Shown: one piece after another, positions 49,165 to 59,109 of the stretch
How the letters are laid out: the number at the start of each line of letters is the position of its first letter
How positions within the stretch are numbered: the stretch's first letter is position 1
NCBI GenBank assembly: GCA_003248315.1
Contig: QKWM01000001.1
Location: 1 to 64,000, forward strand
DNA: 64,000 nt
Direction: 5' to 3'
Origin: Streptomyces sp. SW4
GTDB lineage: Bacteria > Actinomycetota > Actinomycetes > Streptomycetales > Streptomycetaceae
Program-made: the position numbers and the translations under genes
The notes under the pieces: model-generated
Database searches by the model: none
What the model saw: the letters and a program-made list of their open reading frames with translations, nothing else
What the model was told of the DNA's origin: nothing

Positions 49165-50030
49165 TCAGTGGTTCTCGCGGTACTCCCGCAGCAGCTTCTC
49201 CGTGCGCTGCGTGGACGCCGCACGGGCCGTCATGTGGTCGAGGACCTCCAGATGCGCGGAGACCTCCGTGCGGGAGTCCAGGTACAGGGCGCCCGTCAGG
49301 TACTCGGTGAACACCATGTCGGGCAGCTCCGGCTCGGCGAACCGGAACAGGGTGAACGGCGCGTACGTCCCGGGTGCGGCCCGGCCGCGAACTCGGCGAC
49401 CTGGAGCGTCACCCGGTCCCGGGCGGCGAACTCCAGCAGCCGGTCCAGCTGTTCGCGCATGACCCGGCCGGAGGCGGTCACCGGCCGCCGCAGCACGGTC
49501 TCGTCCATCACCACCCACAGGTGCGGCGGATCGTCGCCGTCGAGCAGCCGCTGGCGTTCCATGCGCAGCGCCACGTGCCGCTCCACCGCCTCCTCGCCGC
49601 CGGACGAGCCGATCGTCCCGCTCTCCAGCACCGCGCGCGCGTAGTCCTCGGTCTGCAGCAGCCCCGGCACGAAGTGCGGTTCGTAGGAGCGGATGATCCG
49701 GGCCGCGCCCTCCAGGCTCACGTACAGGCTGAACCACTCCGGCAGCACATCGCCGTACCGCTGCCACCACCCCGGCTCGTTGGCCTCCTCGGCCAGCGCC
49801 ACGAACGCGGCCACCTCGTCGTCGCCCACGCCGTACGCCGTCAGCAGCACCTGCGCGTAGGGGATCTTCAGGGCGACCTCGGCCGTCTCCATGCGCCGCA
49901 CCGTCGCCGGGGCCACCCGGAGCACCTTCGCGGCCTGCTCGCGGGACAGGCCCGCCGCCTCGCGCAGTTCCTGCAGCCGCTTCCCGAGCACCACCTGGCC
50001 CACGGTGGGTGCGGCCCGCCGCTCACTCAC
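49165..50030 (-). CDS. XRE-type regulator with Scr1/DUF5753-like C-terminus, frame-split
   Basis: GTG at 50030 (VSERRAAPTVGQVVLG) after GGGGAGGCG. N-terminal helix-turn-helix LGKRLQELREAAGLSREQAAKVLRV, where the second helix AKVLRVAPATVRRME fits XRE, then LPEWFSLYVSLEGAARIIRS and FVPGLLQTEDYARAVLES, the core of DUF5753/Scr1 proteins. About 288 residues. One missing G near 49377. Such regulators are usually followed by a small DUF397 gene; here the partner is instead a SAV2177 methyltransferase. Four 22-bp repeats lie just upstream. Confidence 0.86.
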
Positions 50031-50118
50031 GCCACGCCTCCCCAACGCGCCGAAGTCCCAGGGCAGTCTGTCACGACCACCCGCCCCGGTCCCAGGGCGG
50101 GCGGCGGCCGGGCGCATC

Positions 50119-50206
50119 CCCGGCGGGTACGGGCGCGTCACCCGGCGGGTACGGGCGCATCACCTGGCGGGTACGGGCGCATTACCCGGCGGGTAATCGA
50201 CCCCCG
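50119..50206. repeat. 22-bp direct repeats, 3.5 copies, upstream of the XRE regulator
   Basis: Units start at 50119, 50141, 50163 and 50185 with CC(C/T)GGCGGGTA; copies 1-3 continue CGGGCGC(G/A)T(C/T)A and copy 4 is partial. The period is exactly 22 bp, two helical turns, so sites would lie on one face of the DNA. They are 89 nt upstream of the XRE start and 115 nt from the divergent membrane gene. Confidence 0.75.
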
Positions 50207-50320
50207 CCGCCCGGGCGGGAAGGTGGAGGCACACCGGTTCCCGGGCCGGCGCACTCCGGCCCGGGAACCGGTCCCCCGACCCGCTCCGACCCGACCCGAC
50301 CCGACGGAGGGTGACTCGTC

Positions 50321-50746
50321 ATGTCCACGAACCAGCCGGCCGCACTCGTCCGCACCGCGCAGCCGCAGGCGATGCTGCGCCGCTTCCTCGCGCTCGACGC
50401 CGCGGTCACCGGCGCGAACGCGCTCGCCTACCTCGCCCTGTCCGGCCCGCTCGGCCGCCTCCTCGGAACGGATTCCGGCCTGCTGCTCGCCCTCGGCGCG
50501 TTCCTCGCCCTCTACGCCGCCGCCGTCGGGCTGCTGGCCGCGCGGAGCCGGCCACCGGCGCTCGGCGTACGGGCGGTGGTGGAGGCCAACCTCGCCTGGG
50601 CGGCCCTGAGCTTCGCCGCGCTCGCCCTGTGGCTGACGCCCACCACGGCCGGCGCGGTCTGGACGGTGCTCCAGGCCCTCGTCGTCGCGGCGTTCGCGCT
50701 GCTCCAGCACGCCGCGCTGAGGGCGCGTCAGGGCAGCAGCGTCTGA
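50321..50746 (+). CDS. Four-helix membrane protein of unknown function
   Basis: Intact, 141 residues; ATG after GGAGGGTGACTC. Hydrophobic segments at about residues 27-45, 52-74, 84-104 and 111-131 (LLLALGAFLALYAAAVGLLA, WAALSFAALALWLTP, WTVLQALVVAAFALLQH). The N-terminus LRRFLALDAAVTGANALAYLA resembles integral membrane proteins of Streptomyces annotated only as such. It overlaps the 3' end of the convergent MmyB-like gene by 19 nt. No further function can be given. Confidence 0.7.
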   Translation: MSTNQPAALVRTAQPQAMLRRFLALDAAVTGANALAYLALSGPLGRLLGTDSGLLLALGAFLALYAAAVGLLAARSRPPALGVRAVVEANLAWAALSFAALALWLTPTTAGAVWTVLQALVVAAFALLQHAALRARQGSSV

Positions 50747-51541
50747 AGGTACTTGACCGTCGCCGGGTCGGCCGGGAGCAGCGTCTCGATGGCCAGCTCG
50801 GCGACGGTCACGTCCATCGGCGTGTTGAACGTGGAGATCGAGGAGACGAACGACAGCATCCGGCCCTCGTGCTCGATCCGCAGCGGCAGCGCGAAGTACG
50901 GCACCGGCTCGTCCGGCCCGGCACCGGGCGTGTCCTCGGGCACGGGGTAGGCGGCCACCTCCTCGTACAGGGCGCGCAGCTCCGGGGAGCGGCGCAGGCC
51001 CATCTGGCGTTCCATCTGCGTCAGCAGATGCCCCGCCACTCCCGCAGGTTGCGGATGCGCGGCGCCAGCCCCTCCGGGTGCAGGGTCAGCCGCACGGCGT
51101 TGAGCGGGGGCCGCAGCAGGTGCTCCGGGACGCCCTCCAGCAGCATCGTGATCCCCCGGTTCGCCGCCAGCACCCCGTAGGTCCCGTCGACGACCAGGGC
51201 CGGGTAGGGCTCGTAGCCCCGGATCAGCCGCTCCATCCCCTCGCGCAGCGCGTCGAGCGACGGGTCGTCCAGCGGGGTCTGCGGATAGCGCGGCGCGTAA
51301 CCGGCCGCGAGCAGCAGCGCGTTGCGCTCCCGGACCGGCACGTCGAGGTGCTCGGCCAGCCGCAGCACCATCTCCTCGCTGGGCCGGGAGCGGCCGGTCT
51401 CGACGAAGCTGATGTGCCGGGCGGAGGAGTCGGCGCGCAGCGCCAGCTCCAGCTGGCTGACCCGCGCCGCTGCCGCCAGGCCCGCAGCAGCGGGCCCACT
51501 CCCCGCGCGCCGGCGGGGGAGTCGGACGTGAGTGCGGTCAT
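50728..51541 (-). CDS. XRE-family regulator with MmyB-like ligand domain, frame-split
   Basis: ATG at 51541. About 271 residues. The HTH reads PLLRAWRQRRRVSQLELALR with ADSSARHISFVETGRSRPSE; then the MmyB-type sensing part NALLLAAGYAPRYPQTPLDD, GYEPYPALVVDGTYGVLAAN, LREWRGHLLTQMERQMGLR and SFVSSISTFNTPMDVTVAEL. MmyB-like domains may bind small hydrophobic ligands. Shifts near 51474 and 51035. It is divergent from the pterin dehydratase gene, a plausible target given the short shared gap. Confidence 0.85.
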
Positions 51542-51663
51542 ACGCGGAACGGTAGCCGACCGGCGGGCCCCGCGGGACCACGGCGCCCTCTCCGCCGGGG
51601 CCGCCGGCCGTGCGCTGTGGCAGGCTGAGAGGAGCTTGGACCCGTGCGGAAGGAGCGCAGCCC

Positions 51664-51969
51664 ATGCCCGTCGAACCGCTGTCGCACAAGGAGATCGAGG
51701 ACCGGCTGGCCGAGCTGCCCGGATGGACGCTGGACGGCGACCGCATCACCCGCTCCTACCGGCTCGGCTCGCACGTCGCGGCGACCGCGATGGTCGTGCA
51801 CATCGCCCAGGTGCAGGAGGAGCTGGACCACCACTCCGAGCTGACCCTCGGCTACGACACCGTCGCGCTGTCCGTCCACACCCACAGCGCGGGCGGCGCC
51901 GTCACCGAGAAGGACTTCGAGCTCGCCCGCAGGGTGGAGGACCTGGCCGCGGGCCACGGGGCACACTGA
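51664..51969 (+). CDS. 4a-hydroxytetrahydrobiopterin dehydratase (PCD/DCoH)
   Basis: Intact, 101 residues, ATG with GGAAGGAG 9 nt upstream. Signature (E/D)xxHHPxx is present as EELDHHSELTLGYDTVAL, and WTLDGDRITRSYRLGSH stands where the family has its first strands. The two His of DHH form the active site that dehydrates 4a-hydroxytetrahydropterin to the quinonoid dihydropterin, recycling the cofactor of aromatic amino-acid hydroxylases. No hydroxylase gene is in the window. Followed 5 nt later by a methyltransferase start. Confidence 0.9.
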   Translation: MPVEPLSHKEIEDRLAELPGWTLDGDRITRSYRLGSHVAATAMVVHIAQVQEELDHHSELTLGYDTVALSVHTHSAGGAVTEKDFELARRVEDLAAGHGAH

Positions 51970-51974
51970 GGCGC

Positions 51975-52713
51975 GTGCTGGACTACGACAAGGAAGCGGA
52001 GCGGTACGACGCCTCGCGCGGCGGCGAGCCCGGGCCGCGGCCGCCGCGCAGGCCGTCCTCGGTCTGGTGCCACGGCAGGCGCGCCGCCTGCTCGACGTGG
52101 CCTGCGGCACCGGCATCGTCACCCGCCGCCTGGCCGCCGCGCGGGACGGCCTTCGGGTGACCGGCGTCGACCTGGCACCCGCGATGGCCCGGCTGGCCGC
52201 CGGCCGGCTGCCCGGCGCCGTCGTGCGGGCCGACAGCCGCCGGCTGCCCTTCCGCGACGCCTCCTTCGACGCCGTCAGCACCGTGTGGCTGCTGCACCTC
52301 GCCGCCGGCGACGACGAGGTGCACACCATCGCCGGCGAGTGCGCCCGGGTGCTGCGCCCCGGCGGGATCTGGGTCACCACCGTCGACAAGGGGCCGCCCA
52401 CAACGTCGGCAGCGACATCGACGCCGTCCTCTCCTCCCGCCCGCCCAGCCCCGTCCGGGACGGCGCGCGGGCGGTGGAGGCCCATGCCCGCGACCACGGC
52501 CTGCTTCCCGCCGGCGGCGCCCGCTTCACCGGCCACGGCCAGGGCCGCAGCCCCCGCCGCACCATCGCCGACCTGCGCCGCGGCTGGTTCGTGACCCTCC
52601 CGCCGGGCGACCCCCGCGCCGACGGCTTCGCGGCCCGCCTGGCCGCCCTGCCCGACCAGGACCGGCCCCGGCCCGATCCGGTGTTCACGCTGCGCGCGTT
52701 CCGCAGACCGTGA
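51975..52713 (+). CDS. Class I SAM-dependent methyltransferase, frame-split
   Basis: GTG at 51975, 5 nt after the dehydratase stop, so co-transcribed. About 246 residues. LDYDKEAERYDASRGGEP, LLDVACGTGIVTRRLAAA (motif I), VTGVDLAPAMARLAAGRLP (motif II), PFRDASFDAVSTVWLLHLA and CARVLRPGGIWVTTV are a classic UbiE/methyltransf_11 order. Shifts near 52035 and 52397 (a missing C and G). The C-terminal arginine-rich strands are unlike well-studied members. Substrate unknown. Confidence 0.82.
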
Positions 52714-52730
52714 GGACCACCCCGGGAATT

Positions 52731-52789
52731 TTGCGGTACCGGCAACAGCATTTGTCGTTCCGCGGCGTGCCGTCGCACTCTTGCGGCAA
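52731..52789 (+). promoter_or_regulatory. Two TTGC/GCAA palindromes upstream of the His-rich methyltransferase
   Basis: TTGC-GGTACCG-GCAA (52731-52745) and TTGC-G-GCAA (52781-52789), both perfect in their outer arms, lie in the 98-nt gap before the ATG at 52812. They could be an operator pair. The arms recall the Nur nickel-regulator half-site, but the spacing differs. Confidence 0.35.
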
Positions 52790-52811
52790 CGCGAGCGAGA
52801 GGGTGACCACC

Positions 52812-53740
52812 ATGGCGCACGACCACCACCGGCCCCGCACGGACAGGGCACCACCACGACCACGGCCCTGACCACCGCCCCGGGCACCACCACGACCACG
52901 GCGACATCGACTGGGCCGCGATGGCACCGCTGCTGGAGTCCCAGGCGGAGCTGTTCACCCCGCTGTACGAGCAGGCGATGGCCTGGCTGGCGCCGGAGGT
53001 CGCCGAGCCCGGCCTGGTCGTCGACGCGGGCAGCGGGCCGGGCGTCATCTCCTGCCTGCTCGCCGACAGCTTCCCGGCGCCCGGGTGGTGGCGGTCGACG
53101 GCGCCGCGCCGCTGCTGGAGCGGGCCGCCGCCCGTGCCGCGCGGCAGGGCGTCGCCGACCGCTTCGCGACCCTCGCCGGCGACCTGCCCGGTGTCCTGAA
53201 CGATCTGGACTACCCCGCCGACCTGCTGTGGGCCAGCCAGAGCCTGCACCACCTCGGCGACCAGCGGGCGGGCCTGGCCGCCTTCGCCGGGCACCTCGCC
53301 CCCGGCGGCACCCTCGCGATCCTGGAGGGCGGTCTGCCCGCCCGGTACCTGCCCCGCGACATCGGCTTCGGCCGCCCCGGCCTGCAGGCCCGGCTCAACG
53401 CGGCCCACGAGGACGCCTTCACCCGCATGCGCGAGGAGCTTCCCGGCTCCGTGGCGGAGACCGAGCACTGGCCCGCGCTGCTGACCGCCGCCGGGCTCAA
53501 GCACACCGGCACCCGCAGCTTCCTGCTGGACGTGCCCGCGCCCGCCCGGACGCGGCCCGCGCCTACGTGACCGCAACCCTGGAGCGCCTGCGCGAGCAGA
53601 CCGCCGACGTCCTCGACGCCGACGACCGGGCCACCCTCGACCGCCTCCTCGACCCCGCCGACGAGGCGAGCGTCCACCGCCGCCCGGACGTGTTCGTCCT
53701 GGTGGCCCACACCGTGCACACGGCCGTCCGGCCCGCCTGA
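52812..53740 (+). CDS. SAM-dependent methyltransferase with histidine-rich N-terminus, frame-split
   Basis: ATG at 52812. Restoring one C and one G near 52835-52850 gives the leader MAHDHHRPPHGQGHHHDHG followed by PDHRPGHHHDHGDIDWAAM, with about fourteen His in 36 residues. The catalytic part is AEPGLVVDAGSGPGVISCLL, VVAVDGAAPLLERAAARAAR, LLWASQSLHHLGDQRAGLA, APGGTLAILEGGLPARYLP. Further shifts near 53083 and 53545. About 311 residues. Typical class I fold; substrate unknown. The His cluster is a metal-binding extension of the kind seen in nickel/zinc chaperones, which is unusual on a methyltransferase. Confidence 0.8.
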
Positions 53741-53772
53741 CCGGACGGGAGACCGGCCCGCTCGAACAGCCG

Positions 53773-53819
53773 AGGGCCCGTCCCCCTCCCGTGTCTCACC
53801 GCGGGAGGGGCCGGGCCCT
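53773..53819. terminator. Strong bidirectional hairpin between convergent genes
   Basis: AGGGCCCG and CCCCTCCCG on the left pair with CGGGAGGGG and CGGGCCCT on the right, interrupted by a small asymmetric internal loop, around a 10-nt loop (53792-53801). It lies between the methyltransferase stop (53740) and the aldo/keto reductase stop (53869). Confidence 0.75.
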
Positions 53820-53868
53820 GCGTCGCCGGAGGCCGGCGTGGTGGCCGGTCCCCGTCGGACCGGGACCG

Positions 53869-54728
<860 letters not shown>

Positions 54729-54798
54729 TCAGGTGGTACTCCCATGGTCAACGATCAGGGGCCGCCGTGCATTCCTGACCGGCGGATCCGCGCCTGCC

Positions 54799-56625
54799 TC
54801 AGGCCCGGTACAGCGCCTCGACCTCGTCCGCGTACGCCTTCTCGATCGCCCTGCGCTTCAGTTTCAGCGACGGCGTCAGCAGCCCGTGCTCCTCGGTGAA
54901 CGGCTGGGCCAGGATGCGGAACGTCCGGATCGACTCGGCCTGGGAGACCAGCGTGTTGGCCGCGACGACCGCGCGCCGCACCTCCGTCTCTAGATCGGGG
55001 TCGCGCACCAGTTCGGCCGGGGACATGGCCGGTTTGTTGCGCATCGTCAGCCAGTGCTCGACGGCCTCGGGGTCGAGGGTGACCAGCGCGGCGACGTAGG
55101 GCCGGTCGTTGCCGACGACGATGCACTGGCTGACCAGCGGATGGTCGCGGACCCGCTCCTCCAGGGGCCCCGGCGACAGGCTCTTGCCGCCGGAGGTGAC
55201 CAGGATCTCCTTCTTGCGGCCGGTGATGGTGAGGTAGCCGTCCTCGTCGAGGGAGCCCAGGTCGCCGGTGGCCAGCCAGCCGTCGCGCAGCGCCTCGCCG
55301 GTGGCGTCGGGGTTGTTGAGATACCCCTGGAAGACGTTGCCGCCGCGCAGCCAGATCTCGCCGTCCTCCGCGATGTGCACGGTCACGCCCGGGATGGGCT
55401 GTCCCACGGTGCCGTACCGGGTGCGCTCGGGCGGGTTGGCGGTCGCCGCGGCCGTGGACTCGGTCAGCCCGTACCCCTCGTAGATCTGCACGCCCGCGCC
55501 CGCGAAGAACAGGCCGAGCCGCCGGTCCATCGCGGAGCCGCCCGACATCGCGTTGCGGATCCGGCCGCCCATCGCGGCCCGCACCTTGGTGTAGACGAGC
55601 TTGTCGAAGAACTGGTGCTGCATCCTCAGGCCCGCCGTGGGGCCCGGCCCGGTTCCCCAGGCCTTCGCCTCCACCGCCTCGGCGTACCGGACCGCCACCT
55701 CGACGGCCTTCTCGAAGGGCCCGGCCCTGCCCTCCCGCTCCGCCTTGCGCCGGGCCGCGTGGAACACCTTCTCGAAGATGTACGGCACGGCCAGGACGAA
55801 CGTCGGCCGGAACGCGGCCAGGTCGGGCAGCAGGGCCGCCGCGTTCAGCTGCGGCTGGTGGCCGAAGCGGACCTTGCCCCGGATCGCGGCGACCTGGACC
55901 ATCCGCCCGAAGACGTGGGCGAGCGGCAGGAACAGCAGCGTGGAGGCCTCGTCGCCCTTGCGGGAGTGGAACACCGGCTCCCAGCGCGCGACGACCGTGT
56001 CCGCCTCGTACATGAAGTTGCCGTGCGTCAGGACGCAGCCCTTGGGGCGGCCCGTGGTGCCCGAGGTGTAGATGACGGTGGCGACCGTGTCGGGCGTGAC
56101 CGCCCGGCGGTGGCGGTGCACCACGTCGTCGTCGAGATGGGCGCCCGCCTCGTACAGCTCCGGCACGGCCCCCGCGTCGAGCTGCCACAGCTGCCGCAGC
56201 GCGGGCAGCCGGCCGATGATCGTGGCCATGGTCATCGCATGGTCCTCGTGCTCCACGACCGCGGCGCTGACCTCGGCGTCGTACAGCATCCAGAAGCACT
56301 GCTCCGCCGACGACGTGGGGTAGACCGGGACCACCTGGGCGCCGATCGTCCACAGGGCGAAGTCGAACAGCGTCCACTCGTAGCGGGTGCGCGACATGAT
56401 GGCGACCCGGTCGCCGAACCGGACGCCCCGGGCCAGCAGGCCCTTGGCGAGTGCGAGCACCTCGTCGCGGAACTCGGCCGCGGTCACGTCCCGCCAGCGG
56501 CCCTGCGCGTCCTTGCGGCCCAGCGCGACGTGGTGCGGGTCGTCCTCGGCATGCCGGAAGACCACGTCGGCCAGCCCGCCCACCGGTGGTGCCGACGCCG
56601 ACGGAGGGCTTGTGAACTCGCGCAA
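54799..56625 (-). CDS. Long-chain fatty-acid-CoA ligase (FadD15-like AMP-binding enzyme)
   Basis: Intact, 608 residues from a TTG at 56625, supported by GAGGAG a few bases upstream; the rarer start is chosen because no ATG or GTG fits better. Adenylation motif VIYTSGTTGRPKGCVLTHGN, then EGYGLTESTAAATANPP (A5), GWLATGDLGSLDEDGYLTI (A7), ITGRKKEILVTSGGKSLSP (A8, here GKSLSP) and LKLKRRAIEK near the C-terminus, whose Lys is the A10 residue. It activates fatty acids with ATP and CoA on the membrane. It lies downstream of lysR on the same strand, 271 nt away, so it probably has its own promoter. Confidence 0.9.
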   Translation of the reverse strand: MREFTSPPSASAPPVGGLADVVFRHAEDDPHHVALGRKDAQGRWRDVTAAEFRDEVLALAKGLLARGVRFGDRVAIMSRTRYEWTLFDFALWTIGAQVVPVYPTSSAEQCFWMLYDAEVSAAVVEHEDHAMTMATIIGRLPALRQLWQLDAGAVPELYEAGAHLDDDVVHRHRRAVTPDTVATVIYTSGTTGRPKGCVLTHGNFMYEADTVVARWEPVFHSRKGDEASTLLFLPLAHVFGRMVQVAAIRGKVRFGHQPQLNAAALLPDLAAFRPTFVLAVPYIFEKVFHAARRKAEREGRAGPFEKAVEVAVRYAEAVEAKAWGTGPGPTAGLRMQHQFFDKLVYTKVRAAMGGRIRNAMSGGSAMDRRLGLFFAGAGVQIYEGYGLTESTAAATANPPERTRYGTVGQPIPGVTVHIAEDGEIWLRGGNVFQGYLNNPDATGEALRDGWLATGDLGSLDEDGYLTITGRKKEILVTSGGKSLSPGPLEERVRDHPLVSQCIVVGNDRPYVAALVTLDPEAVEHWLTMRNKPAMSPAELVRDPDLETEVRRAVVAANTLVSQAESIRTFRILAQPFTEEHGLLTPSLKLKRRAIEKAYADEVEALYRA

Positions 56626-56896
56626 CCCCGCTCCCCGCTCCTCGTGACGTCCCGCACGGCGCCGTGAAAGCTACCCCACGCACGGCGGCGGCGGGAGGGG
56701 CGCCCGGAGCGCACCGCGCCCGCGCCGGCGCGGGCGCGCGCCGGAAAATGGGCGCACATGGGGAAGGGTCGGACAGAAACCTGACCGTTGAGTAAGTTTC
56801 GGTGCCGTAACCTCCACCGAATCTGTACAAGCCGCTCACCCGCCGCGCCGCCGCCCCGGACGCCGGCCCCCGGACACCCGTCCCGGAGGCGGTGTC

Positions 56897-57781
56897 CTAC
56901 CGGCGGGAGCCGGGGGCGTGCAGCCGGTCGCCGCCCGCCAGGATCGCCCGCGCCAGGGCGTCGGCCGCCTCCTGTGCGGGGGTCGGGCGGTCCGCGGTGA
57001 CCAGGACGAAGTCGACGCGGCCCAGCTCCGGCAGCCCGGCGCGCTCCGGCACCCGCACCAGGCCCGGCGGGACGAGTCCGCGCGAGTGCGCCATCACGCC
57101 GAGGCCCGCCCGGGCCGCCGCGATCAGCCCGTTGAGGCTGCCGCTGGTACAGGCGATCCGCCACGGCCTGCCCTGCCGCTCCAGCGCCTCCAGGGCGAGC
57201 GCCCGGGTGATACCGGGCGGCGGGTAGACGATCAGCGGCACCGGGCGGTCGGGATCCAGCCGCAGCCGCTCCGCGCCGATCCAGACCAGCCGGTCCTGCC
57301 ACACCGGCCGGCCCCGGCGGTCCTCCGGGCGCCGCTTGGCCAGCACCAGGTCCAGCTTCCCGGCGGAGAGCCGCTCGTGCAGCGTGCCCGACAGCTCCAC
57401 CGTCAGCTCCAGGTCGACCTCGGGATGGTCGTGCCGGAAGCTCTCCAGGATCTCCGGCAGCCGGGTGAGGACGAAGTCCTCCGACGCCCCGAAGCGCAGC
57501 CGGCCGCGCAGCCGGGTGCCGGTGAAGAACGCCGCCGCCTGCTCGTGGGCCTGGAGGATCCGGCGGGCGAAGCCCAGCATCGCCTCGCCGTCCTCCGTCA
57601 GCTCCACCGAGTGGGTGTCCCGGGTGAACAGCTGACGGCCGGTGGCGTCCTCCAGGCGGCGCACGTGCTGGCTCACGGTCGACTGGCGCAGCCCGAGCCG
57701 CCCGGCGGCCTGCGTGAAACTCAGCGTCTGCGCCACCGACAGGAAGGTCCGCAGGTGGGTGGGGTCGTACACGCCCGCCAT
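56897..57781 (-). CDS. LysR-family transcriptional regulator
   Basis: Intact, 294 residues from ATG 57781. HTH region LRTFLSVAQTLSFTQAAGRL and GLRQSTVSQHVRRLEDATGR, then LFTRDTHSVELTEDGEAML, and an effector domain RLRFGASEDFVLTRLPEILE, DLELTVELSGTLHERLSAG, VWIGAERLRLDPDRP. LysR regulators commonly act on the divergent gene, here the bile-acid-symporter-type transporter at 58079, across a gap with five tandem repeats. The inducer is unknown. Confidence 0.9.
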   Translation of the reverse strand: MAGVYDPTHLRTFLSVAQTLSFTQAAGRLGLRQSTVSQHVRRLEDATGRQLFTRDTHSVELTEDGEAMLGFARRILQAHEQAAAFFTGTRLRGRLRFGASEDFVLTRLPEILESFRHDHPEVDLELTVELSGTLHERLSAGKLDLVLAKRRPEDRRGRPVWQDRLVWIGAERLRLDPDRPVPLIVYPPPGITRALALEALERQGRPWRIACTSGSLNGLIAAARAGLGVMAHSRGLVPPGLVRVPERAGLPELGRVDFVLVTADRPTPAQEAADALARAILAGGDRLHAPGSRR

Positions 57782-57892
57782 CCTAGGCCCGTCATCACGG
57801 AACGCGATGACAGTGAGAGCGGTGTACCCGTTTCCCGATCGCGGGCCCGGGGTCAGCATGGGGGCGGGTCCGGGACAGCCGGCCCCGTGAAA

Positions 57893-58043
57893 CCCCGTGG
57901 ATCGACGCGCGACCCGCGCAACCCCGGTGGCTTGACGCGCGACCCGCGTGATCCGGTGGACCGACGCGCGACCCGCGTGATCCCGGTGGATCGCCCGCGA
58001 CCCCCGAAACCCCGGTGGATCGCCCGCGACCCGCGGAACCCCG
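57893..58043. repeat. Five imperfect 28-30 bp tandem repeats between lysR and the transporter
   Basis: Units of CCC(C/G)GGTGGxTxGAC/CGC-CGACCCGCG type start near 57893, 57921, 57952, 57981 and 58009, with CGCGACCC in each. The array occupies half of the 297-nt gap between the two divergent starts. Roughly three helical turns per unit. Confidence 0.65.
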
Positions 58044-58078
58044 CACCGAACCGACCCCAGACCCGTCAGTGGAGCACC

Positions 58079-59109
58079 GTGACCCGCCTGCGCCGGCCGC
58101 CGATCGACCCCTACCTCCTGCTGCTCCTCGGGACCGTCGGCCTCGCCGCGCTGCTGCCCGCCCGCGGCGCCGCCGCCGACGCCGTCTCCGGCACCTCCAC
58201 GGCCGCGATCGCCTTCCTGTTCTTCCTCTACGGAGCCCGGCTCTCCACCCGCGAGGCGCTGGACGGGCTCCGCCACTGGCGGCTCCACGTCACCGTGCTG
58301 GCCTGCACGTTCGTCGTCTTCCCGCTGCTCGGCCTGGCCGCCCGCGGGCTCGTCCCGGTGATCCTGGACGACCCCCTGTACCAGGGCCTGCTGTTCCTCA
58401 CCCTGGTCCCCTCCACCATCCAGTCCTCCATCGCCTTCACCTCCGTCGCCCGCGGCAACGTGCCCGCCGCGATCTGCGCCGGCTCCTTCTCGTCCCTGGC
58501 CGGCATCGTCCTCACCCCGCTCCTGGCCGCCACGCTGCTGGGCGGCCGCGCGGGCGGCTTCTCCGCCGACTCGCTGGCCCGGATCGTGCTCCAGCTGCTG
58601 GTGCCGTTCCTCGCCGGACAGGTGCTGCGCCGCTGGATCGGGGCTTCGTCGCCCGGCACAAGAAGGTGCTCGGGCTCGTCGACCGCGGCTCCATCCTGCT
58701 GGTCGTCTACACGGCGTTCAGCCAGGGCGTGGTGCAGGGCGTCTGGCACCGGGTGAGCCCCGCCCGGCTCGGCGCACTGCTCGTCGTCGAGGCGGTGCTG
58801 CTGGCCGTGATGCTCGCGCTGACCTGGTACGGCGCCCGGGCGCTGCGCTTCGGCCGCGAGGACCGCATCGCGATCCAGTTCGCCGGCTCCAAGAAGTCCC
58901 TCGCCGCCGGACTGCCCATGGCCGGCGTCCTGTTCGGCGCCCACGCCTCCCTGGCCGTGCTGCCGCTGATGCTGTTCCACCAGATGCAGCTGATGGTGTG
59001 CGCCGTCATCGCCCGGCGCCGCGCCCACGACCCCGCACCGCCGGTCACCGGACCGGGGCCAGACGCACCGTCACGAACCGCGGCCGGTACAGCGACACGT
59101 TCCGGCTGA
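58079..59109 (+). CDS. Bile acid:sodium symporter family (SBF-like) transporter, frame-split
   Basis: GTG at 58079. Ten predicted helices: DPYLLLLLGTVGLAALLP, TAAIAFLFFLYGARLSTREA, VFPLLGLAARGLVPVIL, LLFLTLVPSTIQSSIAFTSV (the conserved SBF stretch with unwound-helix residues), ARGNVPAAICAGSFSSLAGI, and AIQFAGSKKSLAAGLPMAGV. One missing G near 58653. About 343 residues, a usual size for SBF-like family members. It moves organic anions or metabolites with Na+ or H+; specificity unknown. The C-terminus overlaps the next convergent gene by 65 nt, possibly through a lost base. Confidence 0.84.

Noticed and set aside
50141..50152. SigB promoter in the GGGTAC of the 22-bp repeats
   Set aside because: No GNNT lies 14-16 nt upstream of the second-copy GGGTAC, and GGGTAC is simply part of the repeat unit.
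50119..50206. CRISPR array
   Set aside because: The 22-bp units are directly tandem without spacers, and no cas genes are present. The same holds for the other repeat arrays.
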